Shown here: positions 1-8,953 of the stretch, piece after piece
How positions within the stretch are numbered: position 1 is the first letter of the stretch
Layout: every line of letters starts with the position of its first letter
Assembly (NCBI GenBank): GCA_016721185.1
Contig: JADKIP010000012.1
Coordinates: 372,001 to 436,000, forward strand
Direction: 5' to 3'
Origin: Candidatus Dechloromonas phosphorivorans
GTDB lineage: Bacteria; Pseudomonadota; Gammaproteobacteria; Burkholderiales; Rhodocyclaceae
Length of the DNA: 64,000 bases
Program-made: the position numbers and the translations under genes
The notes under the pieces: model-generated
Told to the model about the DNA's origin: nothing
The model's database searches: none
What the model saw: only the letters and a program-made list of their open reading frames with translations

Positions 1-117
1 CAACACCGCTTTTCGACCAAAAATCTGCCGCCAATGCACCTCCAGACTGAGTGCGAGCCAGCCCATGCCGGTCAGCGAAAAGAGTGCCGCCAGGCATAGC
101 GTCAGGGCTTCAGCCAT
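1..117 (-). CDS. DUF3325-like small membrane protein, partial
   Basis: This is the first 39 residues of a minus-strand gene that runs off the left edge of the window. It begins MAEALTLCLAALFSLTGMGW and is hydrophobic from the start. Its ATG overlaps the stop of the PepSY gene upstream by 8 bases, so the two are translationally coupled. In many iron-uptake loci a DUF3325 protein of roughly 110 residues follows DUF3649 and PepSY genes, and both of those precede it here. The family call rests mainly on this gene order and the hydrophobic N-terminus. Function is unknown; it is presumed to be an inner-membrane accessory of siderophore-iron use. Confidence 0.6.
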   Translation of the reverse strand, partial: MAEALTLCLAALFSLTGMGWLALSLEVHWRQIFGRKAVL

Positions 118-1789
118 GGGCCACCTCCGCCGTCATCGCCGCCACGGGGATTTGTTCGCGCTGCGCGAGCTTGCGCGCCGACCAGACGGCCAGGCCAGCC
201 GTGACCAGCAGGCTGAGATCAACCCCGGCCACCGCCCAGTAGGGGTCGGCGAACATGGTCTTGAACAGATGGTCGCCGGTAGTCAGCCAGTTCAAGCCGA
301 CCGCAGCCACCGCCAGCACGGCAATCCCCCAGCACTGCTCGCGCCAGGCCGGGTTCATGCGCGCCTGCGCCACGGGCGCGCTGCGTACCAAGGCATGCAG
401 CAACGCCACGATCCAGAATCCCCAGAACGCGAGCTTCTCCCAGTCTCCTTTGCCGGCAAGATCGGCTGGCAGCAGGCGATTGACCACCAGCATGCCGAGC
501 GCGGCGATGACCATGCCAGTCACCGTCGTCACTGCCAGCCCATCGACGATACGGCTGCCCTGGCTGCCGGATTCGGCGTGCTTCCGTTTGCGCTTCTCGA
601 CGAAGAAGATGAAACCGGTGGCAATGCACACACAACCGAGCAAGCCACCCAACACATAGAGCCAGCGCAGCAGCCAGTGTTCGAAGTGCTGCAGGTGCAG
701 GCCGGTGAGGAATTCGTTGATGCTGCCCACCACGCTGGGCGGCGGTTCCTCGCGCAGCACTTCGCCGGTGCTCGCCTTGAAGTGAATCCCATCGCCCACC
801 AGCGCCACGCGGTCGCTGCCGGCGCGGAAGATACTGACGTAGCTGTTGGCGTTGCCCACATGGTGCACCTGCAGATAGCCCACCTCGCCCGCCATGTCGC
901 GTGCCGCCCAGCGCCGCTTGGCCTCAGCGACCATAGCATCGACCGAGGCCAGCGGTGCGGCCACGCCAGAGCGTTCATGCGGCAGGCCGGTTTCCTGCGC
1001 CTCGATCTTCTCATGCAGTTCGTGCAGCGGTTCGAGTTGGGTGTCGGTAACGGGAAAATAGGTACCCGCGAAGATCAGCAAACCGGTGAAGGCGAAAAAG
1101 AAGTGGAAGGGCAGCGCCAGCACGCCGCTCATGTTGTGCAGGTCGAGCACGCTGCGCCGGGTGTTCTTCGTGGGACGGAAGGTGAAAAACTCGCGGAAGA
1201 CCTTGCGGTGCATGACCACGCCCGAGATGAGCGCCACCAGCATCACCAGTCCGGCGACGCCGACGATCCAGAGGCCAAGGTCCCTCCCGTTGGCGGTGAC
1301 ACTGTAATTGAGGGTCAGGTTGTAGTGCAGCGGAAAGAAGAACTGGCTGCCGATCTTCAACTGCTCGTCAGCAAGTACCTTGCCACTGCGCGGGTCGATC
1401 ATGCGATAGCCGACAACGTCGTCGGGCACCCTAGCGTTGGGGGTCTTCCACCGGGCAGACATGTTGAGAACCGGATCGCGATGGCTGGTGAACGCTTCCC
1501 AGGACTTGGGACTGTCCCAATGCGCGGGCAATGGCCCGTCGGCTAGCGCCCGGGCTTGATCAAGGCTCTCCTTGTTGGGCTGGATACGCTCGAACACCGG
1601 GAGCAGCACCTTGTCGAACGAGGGCATGTGCTGTGGCGCAAAGCGCGACGCTGGAATCGCCCAGCGGTCGATCTCGCGGTCGAAGACCGAAAGCGACCCG
1701 AAGAAAAAGCACACTATGAGCACATAGCCCAGCACGAGGCCGAACCATGTATGCACCCAGGTCGCGGCATGGCGGAAGTTCTGGAACAT
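110..1789 (-). CDS. PepSY-associated transmembrane iron-uptake protein
   Basis: A 559-residue inner-membrane protein with a long N-terminal helix (residues about 12-35, HTWFGLVLGYVLIVCFFFGS), a large periplasmic PepSY portion, and further membrane helices near residues 165-195, 235-255, 370-395 and in the last 140 residues. PepSY-TM proteins are found next to TonB receptors and several act as periplasmic or inner-membrane ferrisiderophore reductases. The sequence itself shows only the topology and family resemblance, so the reductase role is inferred. It lies 11 bases downstream of DUF3649 and overlaps the following DUF3325 gene, so it belongs to the receptor operon. The frame is intact, unlike the second PepSY gene at 53983. 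Confidence 0.85.
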   Translation of the reverse strand: MFQNFRHAATWVHTWFGLVLGYVLIVCFFFGSLSVFDREIDRWAIPASRFAPQHMPSFDKVLLPVFERIQPNKESLDQARALADGPLPAHWDSPKSWEAFTSHRDPVLNMSARWKTPNARVPDDVVGYRMIDPRSGKVLADEQLKIGSQFFFPLHYNLTLNYSVTANGRDLGLWIVGVAGLVMLVALISGVVMHRKVFREFFTFRPTKNTRRSVLDLHNMSGVLALPFHFFFAFTGLLIFAGTYFPVTDTQLEPLHELHEKIEAQETGLPHERSGVAAPLASVDAMVAEAKRRWAARDMAGEVGYLQVHHVGNANSYVSIFRAGSDRVALVGDGIHFKASTGEVLREEPPPSVVGSINEFLTGLHLQHFEHWLLRWLYVLGGLLGCVCIATGFIFFVEKRKRKHAESGSQGSRIVDGLAVTTVTGMVIAALGMLVVNRLLPADLAGKGDWEKLAFWGFWIVALLHALVRSAPVAQARMNPAWREQCWGIAVLAVAAVGLNWLTTGDHLFKTMFADPYWAVAGVDLSLLVTAGLAVWSARKLAQREQIPVAAMTAEVAHG

Positions 1790-1800
1790 CGGCTACCCCG

Positions 1801-2106
1801 TCAGGTCAGGCGTATCTGGATCAGCGAGGCGGCGGCGGCCATCAGCGCGCCACCGCCTACCAGCACTGTGCCCACCCGCCAGAGGCTGCGGGCCGCGAAG
1901 GCCCACAGGAATGCCCCCGGATAGAGCAGGAGCGCCAGGATAGAACCCAGCGTCTCCCCGTCATGGAACTCCGCCCCCAGCGGAAATGACACAGCCGCGC
2001 ACAGGGCGATCACGCCCCAGCAGAAGGCATAGCCGCCCAGAACTGCCAGCAGGATCCGGGCGGCAAGAGTGACGTGGTCACGGTGCCGAAAGCTATCTGA
2101 TCGCAC
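1801..2106 (-). CDS. DUF3649 family iron-uptake membrane protein
   Basis: A 101-residue protein with about three hydrophobic segments (residues 12-35, 50-70 and 78-95) ending in a short polar tail. Its size, hydropathy and position between a TonB-dependent receptor and a PepSY-TM gene match the DUF3649 family, a small inner-membrane protein associated with siderophore uptake. It starts 11 bases after the receptor stop and is clearly in the same operon. No catalytic motif is visible and its biochemical role is unknown. Confidence 0.75.
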   Translation of the reverse strand: MRSDSFRHRDHVTLAARILLAVLGGYAFCWGVIALCAAVSFPLGAEFHDGETLGSILALLLYPGAFLWAFAARSLWRVGTVLVGGGALMAAAASLIQIRLT

Positions 2107-2117
2107 GCTCCAACGCC

Positions 2118-4610
2118 TCAGAAATCAAACGTAGCGGAGAGGCGATAGGTGCGCGGCGCGCCGAGAAATAGAAGGTCGTAGTACGCCGTCGCCCAGTAGT
2201 TTTTTCCGAAGACGTTATCAACATTGAAGCGTACCGTGATTGGTTTGTTGTTCCATCCCGAGTTGAGGACATAGCGCGCCCCGAGATCGATAACCGTCCA
2301 TGATGGAATCTTCAGTCCTTTAATCAGGCCGTCGGTAGCCTGATCGCCAGTATGGGTGACGCGGCCGGTCAGCGTCAGGCCTTGCAGGAACGACGTATCC
2401 CATTCGCCGCCGAGCACGGTCCGGATCTTCGGGACACCAAATGCCCTGTCGCCGTCATTGAGACCACCCGTGGTCTTGGTCCGGCGTGCGTCTAGCAGGG
2501 TGAGTCCGCCCATCAGGCGGACGCCGGACATGGGTTCGCCATAGGCGTTCAGCTCGATTCCGCGATTGCGCTGCTTGCCGTCCAACGCCTGGGTCGGAAG
2601 CCCGCCAGCGGGATCGGCAATCGATATCTTGCTGGGCTGTGCGATCTGGAATGCCGCCAGCGTCGTCATCATCGTGCCCCAATCGACCTTGGCGCCCGCT
2701 TCGTACTGCTTGCTGACATAGGGCGCAAATACCTCGCCCGCATTCTGGTAAAACGTGCTGACGGTGCTTCCCTCCTGCAGGTTTTCAATGTAGTTGGCGT
2801 AGAGTGAGACTTTCTCCCATTGCTTGACGACCAACGCTAGCGCTGGGGTCCATGCGTCGCTGTCATATTCTGAGGTTTTGGCGCCGGTCGTCGTGTCGAA
2901 ATTGTTGGAGTTCACTTTCTGGTGGCGGATACCGGCGGTGAACTGGATTCGCTTGTCGAGGATCGACAATGTGTCGGCGATGCCGATGCTCGAAACACGA
3001 GTTTCGCTTGCTTTCTTGGGATCACCATCAGCGAGAGACGGAGCAGGGCCGAATGTTGGGTTATACAGGTTCGTGGTGTAGGCATAAGTGTTGTCCGCAT
3101 AAAATTCGCCGACCTCCCGCTTGGACTGCGACAGGTTGAGACTAAAGGCATGGCTCACCGGCCCCGTCGTCTCCGTTGCCCTCAGGCCGGCCTGCATAGA
3201 CAGCAGATCATGGCTTAATCGGTGTCTAGAAATGTTGTATGGGGACATGTTCCCGCTCGAATCGTTCACCACGAATAGGGGCCCCATGGTTGAGAAATCC
3301 CATTTCTGCTTGCCGATGGCGGCATAGGCCGTCGCATTTTCGGCGATATCGACTTCGCCTCGCACCATTGCCTGCGTCGTTTTCTCCCGGCTCTCGCTCC
3401 AACTGGGGCTGAAACTCGTCCCGACATCGGGGGCCTTGGGAATGAAGTCGCCAATGCCGAGCATCTGAAAGTTTCTGGGATTGGCACGATCCGATTGATG
3501 CAAGACATCCGTGGATACCCGGACGCGTTCGCCGCGATAATCCAGATTGAGCGCCGCCGATCCCATTTCTGCGGCGGTCGGTTCCACCGGTGCATCGCCC
3601 TTGCGGTACGCGCCGTTGAAGCGGATACCGAACTGATTCTCCGTGCCGAAGCGGCGGCCGACATCGAGATGGGCGCCAAGCTGCGACCGTGAGCCGTACC
3701 GCGCGGTCAGCTCGGTCAGCGGTTCGTCACCGGCTTGCTTGGTGACGAGGTTGTACGAGCCGCCGAGACCGCCAGCCCCGGACGCCGCCATGCCGTTCAG
3801 CAGAGCGCTCGGCCCCCTGAGCACTTCGACGCGCTCAATGTAATCCATGTCCGCCGCACGCATTGGAGACATGCCCGCCAAGCCGTTCAGGCTACCTGCT
3901 CCATTCTCGGAGCCCTCGCGGAAGCCGCGGAAGGTATTTGCTCCGTAGTCGTTCCCACTGCCATTTGTACTCATCACGATGGAGGGATCATTCGAGAGCA
4001 CGTCCTGAAGGGTCTGCGCCTGCTGATCCTTGATCGTCTTGTTCGTGTAGTTGGTCTGCGAGAATGGCGTGTCCATCACGTCCATGTTACCGAGCATCCC
4101 AACTTGGCCGCCACGCGCGATCTGACCGCCCGCATACGGCTTTGGTAAGCTCCCCGGTAGATTGGTCTCCGCGGTCACGATTACCGGCTGCATCATGGTG
4201 TCACCGCCCGAATGCGGTGTTACCACCGGCGCAACTCGCAACACATACCGCCCCTGCGCATCCGCCACCGCCTGCAAGCCGGTACCGGCCAGCAGCGCCG
4301 CCAGCGCGACATCGGGCGTCAGAGTGCCTTGAACGCCGGAGCTTTGCTTGCCCTGGGCCAGGTCGGTACTGCCAGAGAGGAGCACGCCCGATTCGCCGAG
4401 GAAGCGGGTCAGCACCGCGTTCAGCGGCCCGGCGGGGATGTTGTAGCTGCGGGCACTGGTAGCTGCGGCCGTTTGCGCCTGGGCGGTGCCGACCCAGCCG
4501 CCGGCGGCAACGCCGGCCAGCAGCAGGTGGACGGCGACAGCCGTGGGGCGCAAGGCGAAGCGCGGCGACGGGTTGCGCCGCCTGGCTTGCGGTGTTGGGT
4601 GACGAGACAT
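2118..4610 (-). CDS. TonB-dependent siderophore receptor with STN signalling domain
   Basis: An 830-residue outer-membrane receptor. Residues 1-46 form a signal peptide ending in AQA. Residues about 55-108 form the STN (secretin/TonB short N-terminal) domain, which in FecA and FpvA contacts the FecR anti-sigma factor. The plug (about 165-290) contains the typical RVEVLRGPSALLNG segment, followed by a beta-barrel that ends in phenylalanine as outer-membrane porins and receptors do. Together with FecR and FecI immediately upstream this forms a cell-surface signalling system: ligand binding outside activates the sigma factor inside. The ligand cannot be read from sequence, but the TonB-siderophore-receptor pattern points to a ferric siderophore. 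Confidence 0.93.
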   Translation of the reverse strand: MSRHPTPQARRRNPSPRFALRPTAVAVHLLLAGVAAGGWVGTAQAQTAAATSARSYNIPAGPLNAVLTRFLGESGVLLSGSTDLAQGKQSSGVQGTLTPDVALAALLAGTGLQAVADAQGRYVLRVAPVVTPHSGGDTMMQPVIVTAETNLPGSLPKPYAGGQIARGGQVGMLGNMDVMDTPFSQTNYTNKTIKDQQAQTLQDVLSNDPSIVMSTNGSGNDYGANTFRGFREGSENGAGSLNGLAGMSPMRAADMDYIERVEVLRGPSALLNGMAASGAGGLGGSYNLVTKQAGDEPLTELTARYGSRSQLGAHLDVGRRFGTENQFGIRFNGAYRKGDAPVEPTAAEMGSAALNLDYRGERVRVSTDVLHQSDRANPRNFQMLGIGDFIPKAPDVGTSFSPSWSESREKTTQAMVRGEVDIAENATAYAAIGKQKWDFSTMGPLFVVNDSSGNMSPYNISRHRLSHDLLSMQAGLRATETTGPVSHAFSLNLSQSKREVGEFYADNTYAYTTNLYNPTFGPAPSLADGDPKKASETRVSSIGIADTLSILDKRIQFTAGIRHQKVNSNNFDTTTGAKTSEYDSDAWTPALALVVKQWEKVSLYANYIENLQEGSTVSTFYQNAGEVFAPYVSKQYEAGAKVDWGTMMTTLAAFQIAQPSKISIADPAGGLPTQALDGKQRNRGIELNAYGEPMSGVRLMGGLTLLDARRTKTTGGLNDGDRAFGVPKIRTVLGGEWDTSFLQGLTLTGRVTHTGDQATDGLIKGLKIPSWTVIDLGARYVLNSGWNNKPITVRFNVDNVFGKNYWATAYYDLLFLGAPRTYRLSATFDF

Positions 4611-4941
4611 GTGGTTTACCCCTTTTTCGGTCAGATTGGTTCAAGTAGCGGACCGGAACGCGTCAGCGCCCACATGCCGGAATCTGCCCGCCAGCGGCGG
4701 TGCAGGTCTCGTCACGGGTTTGGCTGGTGCCTGACTGCCCTGGCATCCACGGCGAAGCCGGGTTGGATGCAAGGGCGGGGGGCAGTGGCTACATGCATGC
4801 TCCCCGCGACAAGGCGGGAAGCGCACATGGCGACTTGTGTGTCCTTATTGGTTAAACCGGATGAGGGCGAAAAATGTGGAAGTTCTTGGCGAAATTTTTT
4901 TCGAAAGCTTGGCAAGCCGTTGCCGGTAAGGCGCTCGGCAG
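4611..4941. other. Intergenic region between receptor and fecR
   Basis: This 331-base stretch separates the fecR stop from the receptor start. It should hold the FecI-dependent promoter of the receptor gene, because fecIR and the receptor are separated here and not tightly coupled. I see an AT-rich patch around 4895-4912 but no motif I can assign with confidence, and no credible gene. Confidence 0.4.
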
Positions 4942-5946
4942 TCAGCGAGTGCGGGCTTCGATGGTGGTCCACCAAGGCAGCGGCTGGCGCACCTGGATGG
5001 GCAAGGCCTGCTGGAGCATGGCGAGCGTGCCGTTGAGATCGTCCAGCGGATAGCTGCCGAGTACGGTCAGGCCGGCCACTTCCGGCGCCACGGCGATGTG
5101 GCCGCGACGGTAGCGGCCGAGTTCGGCGACGACTTGCGCCAGCGACATGTCCTGCGCGAGCAGGATGCCGCGGGACCAGGCTTCGCGGGCGGGGTCGGCC
5201 GCCGTCGTTTCTTCCCATCGGTCGGCGGTGAAGCGGACCTGTTTGCCGGCTGCGACGACGGTGCTTTGCCCGCCGTGGGCCAGCGTAATTTCCACCGCGC
5301 CTTCATAGACGGCAAGCTGGGTGCCGCCTGCTTCGTCCAGGCGGACGTTGAAGCGGGTGCCGAGGGCCCGCAGGCGCCCATGGGCGGTGTCGACGACGAA
5401 GGGCCGCTCGCGGTCGACGGCGGTCTGGATCAGGATTTCGCCGCTGCGCAGGCGCAGGCGGCGCAGGTCGGCGCGGTAATCCTGGTCGAAGGCACTGGCG
5501 CTGGCAAGCCAGACCTGGGTGCCGTCGGCGAGGACGAGGTCGCGCCGTTCGCCGATGCCGGTATGGTGGTCGGCAAAGTGGGCGAGCAGCGGATCGACCC
5601 AGCCGGCCTGCCGCCAGACGGCCCAGCCGAGCAGGCTGCCGCTGCCGGCCATGGCGGCAAAGCCGAACAGCAGCGTGCGGCGACGTGCGAGGCGTTGATT
5701 GGCGGCCTGCAGCGCATCGGCCGCCAGACGCGGGGCGGGAACGGCCTGCAGGGGTTGAAAGCGCAGGCTGACGCGCTCGACGAAGGCCCAGGCGGCCTGG
5801 CTTTCGGCGCCACTGGCGAGCCAGGTCTGCCAACGGGCGCGGTCGGCGTTGGTGGCATTGCCGGACTGCAGCAGCGAGAACCAGCTGGCGGCCTGCTCCA
5901 TGGCCTCGTGTGATGGCGCCCGCACCCCTGGCGGGATGGGGTTCAT
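4942..5946 (-). CDS. fecR: FecR-family anti-sigma / sigma regulator
   Basis: A 334-residue single-pass inner-membrane protein. The cytoplasmic N-terminus (about 10-55) has the DUF4880 pattern found in FecR proteins, a membrane helix lies near residues 93-112, and the periplasmic FecR domain follows (LVLADGTQVWLASASAF, then RALGTRFNVR). It transmits occupancy of the STN receptor to the sigma factor. Its ATG overlaps the fecI stop by 4 bases, which fits translational coupling. The symbol is used for the family, not for specific orthology to the E. coli citrate system. Confidence 0.9.
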   Translation of the reverse strand: MNPIPPGVRAPSHEAMEQAASWFSLLQSGNATNADRARWQTWLASGAESQAAWAFVERVSLRFQPLQAVPAPRLAADALQAANQRLARRRTLLFGFAAMAGSGSLLGWAVWRQAGWVDPLLAHFADHHTGIGERRDLVLADGTQVWLASASAFDQDYRADLRRLRLRSGEILIQTAVDRERPFVVDTAHGRLRALGTRFNVRLDEAGGTQLAVYEGAVEITLAHGGQSTVVAAGKQVRFTADRWEETTAADPAREAWSRGILLAQDMSLAQVVAELGRYRRGHIAVAPEVAGLTVLGSYPLDDLNGTLAMLQQALPIQVRQPLPWWTTIEARTR

Positions 5947-6512
5947 GGCTCGCTGGTGCCGTGCGGGACCTGGCTGTCGGCTTCGAGCCGCATGCAGTGG
6001 AGCATGGCCTGGGTGATGTAGGTGCCGACCGTGCGCGAGCTGACGCCCAGTTCACCGGCGATTTCCTGATGGGTCATGCCGCAGGCGGTGGACAGCACGA
6101 AAGCCCGGGCGGCCTTGGGCGACAGACTGCGCAGCATGGTGTCGATCTCCTGCAGCGCCTGCAGCACGATGTGCTGATCCTCAGGCGACGGCGTCTGGGC
6201 TTCGGGCAGTACGGCCAGCGTGTCGAGCCAGGCGCGCTCGACTTCGCGGTGCCGCCACAAATCGATGCACAGGCCGTTGGCGACGACACGCAGGTAGGCC
6301 CGCGCCTCCGGCTGGCTGTCGAAACGCTGCGGCGAACGGAGCAGGCGGACAAAAGTATCGTGCGCCAGATCGGCCGCCTCCGCCGCGCAACCCAGCCGCC
6401 GCCGCAACCAGCTTTGCAGCCAGTTGTGATTGTCGTGATACAGGAACTCGACAGAAGGAGGGGAAGCGTATTCGGAGGTGCTCACAGGCGACTCAAGGTG
6501 ATGTGCTGCCAA
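5943..6512 (-). CDS. fecI: FecI-family ECF sigma factor
   Basis: An ECF sigma factor of up to 189 residues. Region 2 is visible as DLAHDTFVRLLRSPQRF followed by ARAYLRVVANGL, and region 4 as MTHQEIAGELGVSSRTVGTY, a helix-turn-helix that reads the -35 element. The first ATG is at 6512, but a GTG at 6485 would give a more typical N-terminus (VSTSEYASPPS), so the start is uncertain. It would direct transcription of the downstream STN receptor under control of FecR. A candidate Fur box sits just upstream, consistent with iron-repressed expression. Confidence 0.92.
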   Translation of the reverse strand: MAAHHLESPVSTSEYASPPSVEFLYHDNHNWLQSWLRRRLGCAAEAADLAHDTFVRLLRSPQRFDSQPEARAYLRVVANGLCIDLWRHREVERAWLDTLAVLPEAQTPSPEDQHIVLQALQEIDTMLRSLSPKAARAFVLSTACGMTHQEIAGELGVSSRTVGTYITQAMLHCMRLEADSQVPHGTSEP

Positions 6513-6520
6513 ACCAAATA

Positions 6521-6539
6521 GGAATTAATCTCAATTATC
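6521..6539 (-). promoter_or_regulatory. Candidate Fur box upstream of fecI
   Basis: On the minus strand the sequence GATAATTGAGATTAATTCC resembles the 19-bp Fur consensus, with best agreement in the left half (GATAAT). It lies directly upstream of the fecI start. The match is imperfect and is supported mainly by the function of the gene. Confidence 0.45.
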
Positions 6540-6682
6540 CATCTGGGCCACAGTGAATGCAACTCCATCAGAACACTTCGATGGAACTGACAAGAACTCA
6601 CTGGACGCATGCGAAGCAATTGATTTGGCATAACTTTCCGATTTGGCGTAACCTTCATCTGCTTGATGTCGCGAGTACAATA

Positions 6683-7585
6683 ATGAACATGCGTCACCTC
6701 CGCTATTTCGTCACCGTGGCCGAAGAACTGCACTTCGGCCGCGCGGCCCGGCGACTGCATATCGAGCAGTCACCGTTATCGCGCGTCATCCGCAAACTGG
6801 AGGAGAGCCTGGGGACAACGCTGTTGGAGCGGACACCGCGCGGGGTTCGCCTGACTGCCTCAGGGCAGGTATTGCTGGAAGAAGCCCGACGTTTGCTGCG
6901 GGTTTGCGAGCAAGCGCGCCACAGAACCCAGGCAGCCTCGGCGGAACGCCATGCCAGCCTGCGCATTGCGTTGTCGGACGGCATTGCACCGGCACGCCTG
7001 TCGGCCTTGCTCGCGATGTGTCGGTGCGAAGCCCCTGAAGTGGATGTTCGTCTGTTCGAGGTACCGCTATCGCGTCTTCTGGCCGGCTTGAAGGACGATC
7101 TTTACGATGTCGGCCTGGCGGTGGCAGACAAGCACGAAGCCGATATTGTCAGCCAGCCGGTCTGGCGAGACCCGTTGGTCGTCGCGCTGCCCTCGCGCCA
7201 TCCGCTGCTCGCCCACCAGCAGATTCCACTGGAGGAGGTGGTGAGCTACCCGCTGATCCTCTGTCACCCTCAGATTTGTGAGGGCTGTGGCCACCGCCTG
7301 GAGGAATTGCTGGGCTCGGTCGACACCCGTCCGGTGGTGGCTGAGTACGTGAACACCCATGACTTGATGGTCGCATTGGTGGCGGCAGGTTACGGCATCG
7401 GTTTTTCCAGCGCAGCTCATCTGCCGCCTTGCCGACGCGGCGATGTGGTCGCTCGTCCCCTGGATTGCCCGATGGCCCTGCTGACGACTTACCTGCTCCG
7501 CTCGGCGCAGAAGGCTGAGGACGAACTCAGCGGGTTCATCGAACGTGCCAGCCGGGTGGGTGAAATGCCGCTGGACGCGGCCTAG
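6683..7585 (+). CDS. LysR-family transcriptional regulator
   Basis: A 300-residue LysR regulator. Residues 1-60 are a winged helix-turn-helix (MNMRHLRYFVTVAEELHFGRAARRLHIEQSPLSRVIRKLE) and residues about 90-295 form the periplasmic-binding-protein-like effector domain. The start at 6683 gives the usual LysR N-terminus; upstream extensions do not look like protein. The conventional divergent target gene is not present: fecI is divergent but has its own FecR control. The effector is unknown. This is probably the last chromosomal-type gene before ICE sequence. Confidence 0.9.
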   Translation: MNMRHLRYFVTVAEELHFGRAARRLHIEQSPLSRVIRKLEESLGTTLLERTPRGVRLTASGQVLLEEARRLLRVCEQARHRTQAASAERHASLRIALSDGIAPARLSALLAMCRCEAPEVDVRLFEVPLSRLLAGLKDDLYDVGLAVADKHEADIVSQPVWRDPLVVALPSRHPLLAHQQIPLEEVVSYPLILCHPQICEGCGHRLEELLGSVDTRPVVAEYVNTHDLMVALVAAGYGIGFSSAAHLPPCRRGDVVARPLDCPMALLTTYLLRSAQKAEDELSGFIERASRVGEMPLDAA

Positions 7586-7865
7586 CTGCCGCCTCGCGCA
7601 TCCCGCGATGCATTTTCGGTCTCGCCTCGGACCTGATGGGGCTGGAACAGTCGCCGGATGGGAACTGAATGCCCGATTCGTAGCGTGCGACCACTGGCCG
7701 ATAAACGCCAAAGGCATAAGTTGCCCTGGCCGTCAGCGCATTTGCATGATGCGCAACATCGCAGGACCTTGCCTTTACGGCCTGAAAGAAGTTCCTGAAT
7801 GCCCTTTTCACCCGCGCTCCCGCATAAAGAATGATGGCCGTGTCGATTGTGGGAAGGAGCCGGAC
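7586..7865. other. Intergenic region at the probable left edge of the ICE
   Basis: This 280-base stretch lies between LysR and the first ICE-type gene. ICEs of this class normally have parA near one att end, so attL is expected here or close by. I searched it for a tRNA 3' end (T-loop plus CCA) in both orientations and found none, so the boundary cannot be fixed. Confidence 0.3.
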
Positions 7866-8618
7866 ATGGCGAGGAGCAACCGGCCGCAAGTTGCGGCGAA
7901 GACGTATTACCGCCCGATCGAGGCGGCAATCCGCTGGTGCGATCTGCTGCGTTTTGAAGAACGGATTCTTTCCAAGCTGGCTGGCCGTGCCCTGCCCGAC
8001 CCCGGCGAATTTCATCGCTGGCCGATGCTGCGCCTGAACACCGAGCGCATTCTGGACGCCCTGAGCCACCGGGAACTCACCGGCTACAGACCTGGTGCGC
8101 CGCACACCGAAGAACGGCTCGCGCCGGACGATCCCTCAACCGTAGTCCGACATGTGGAGCTGCGGGCGTGGATGACACACCACTACCCCGGCGAGAGGCC
8201 GGCCTTCCTGTTCGGTGAGAGCGAATGCCTCCAGCCTCCTGCTCTGAGCGTTGATTCACTCGCTTTTCTACTGGCGGAACGGGAGGCTGCCCGAGGCAGG
8301 CTCACAGAACTACAGCAGACCCACACAGCACTGATGGCCGAGCACACCGCCTTGCTCGAGGCCCGCCAGAGAGAGCCGGAGAAGCAGGCGCGCGAACCAG
8401 GACCGCGCGCGGAATCGACCTATCTCAACATCATCGGTGCCTTGTTGTCACTGCTGCTGGGCAAGTCGCCGGGCGGTGCGCCGTATTCCTCGTTTCGCAA
8501 CATGGATTCGGTGATCAGCGCCCTGCTGGCCCATCACGAACATCTGCCGGGCATCAGCGAACGGACCCTGTGGAGCAAACTGGCCCAGGCCCGACGACAC
8601 CTGCAGGGGATGGGCTGA
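7866..8618 (+). CDS. Conserved ICE protein, coiled coil, unknown function
   Basis: A 250-residue soluble protein. The start at 7866 is chosen because GGAAGGAG lies 6-13 bases upstream. Residues about 130-185 (LLAEREAARGRLTELQQTHTA and following) are strongly alpha-helical and look like a coiled coil. The C-terminal third (ESTYLNIIGALLSLLLGKSP, then SSFRNMDSVISALLAHHEHL) resembles a family often seen at the parA end of PFGI-1-type elements. No catalytic motif is visible. It precedes alpA and parA in the same direction. Confidence 0.6.
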   Translation: MARSNRPQVAAKTYYRPIEAAIRWCDLLRFEERILSKLAGRALPDPGEFHRWPMLRLNTERILDALSHRELTGYRPGAPHTEERLAPDDPSTVVRHVELRAWMTHHYPGERPAFLFGESECLQPPALSVDSLAFLLAEREAARGRLTELQQTHTALMAEHTALLEARQREPEKQAREPGPRAESTYLNIIGALLSLLLGKSPGGAPYSSFRNMDSVISALLAHHEHLPGISERTLWSKLAQARRHLQGMG

Positions 8619-8730
8619 CGACTGCAATTGCAGTCCGGCATGCTGCAACTGCAGTGCTTTCCGGCTGCTGCACCGATGGAATGCGGGGCAATTTCCCGAT
8701 TGCGCCATGGAGCGTCAAGGAGTGCTCATC

Positions 8731-8949
8731 ATGTCTTCGCAGACCATCGATCCGGCCCCGCCGACCGAACACCGTATCCTGCGTCGCGCGGAGGTGGAGG
8801 CCAAGACCGGCTTCAAGCGGGCGCACATCTACAGCCTGATGAAGGAAGGCAAGTTTCCCAAGGCCCTGCGCCTTGGGGTGCGTGCGGTGGGCTGGGACTC
8901 GGTGGAGGTCGAACAGTGGATCGCAGAACGCCTCAGGGAACGGTGCTGA
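8731..8949 (+). CDS. AlpA-family DNA-binding regulator
   Basis: A 72-residue protein with a MerR/AlpA-type winged helix: LRRAEVEAKTGFKRAHIYSLMKEGKFPKALRLG, then VGWDSVEVEQWI. This is the AlpA family, small regulators of phage and ICE integrase or excision genes. The start at 8731 is chosen because AAGGAG lies at 8717-8722; an in-frame ATG at 8707 lacks this support. It is followed 4 bases later by parA. It may act as excision regulator or as regulator of the maintenance operon. Confidence 0.85.
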   Translation: MSSQTIDPAPPTEHRILRRAEVEAKTGFKRAHIYSLMKEGKFPKALRLGVRAVGWDSVEVEQWIAERLRERC

Positions 8950-8953
8950 CGCC

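Noticed and set aside
65..1546. Long plus-strand open frame opposite the PepSY gene
   Set aside because: It is antisense to a well-supported PepSY-TM gene, is rich in His/Arg/Ala as expected from a GC-rich shadow frame, and has no recognisable domain.
7586..7865. attL site with a tRNA 3' end
   Set aside because: No T-loop plus CCA sequence or direct repeat with another part of the window was found, so the boundary stays open.
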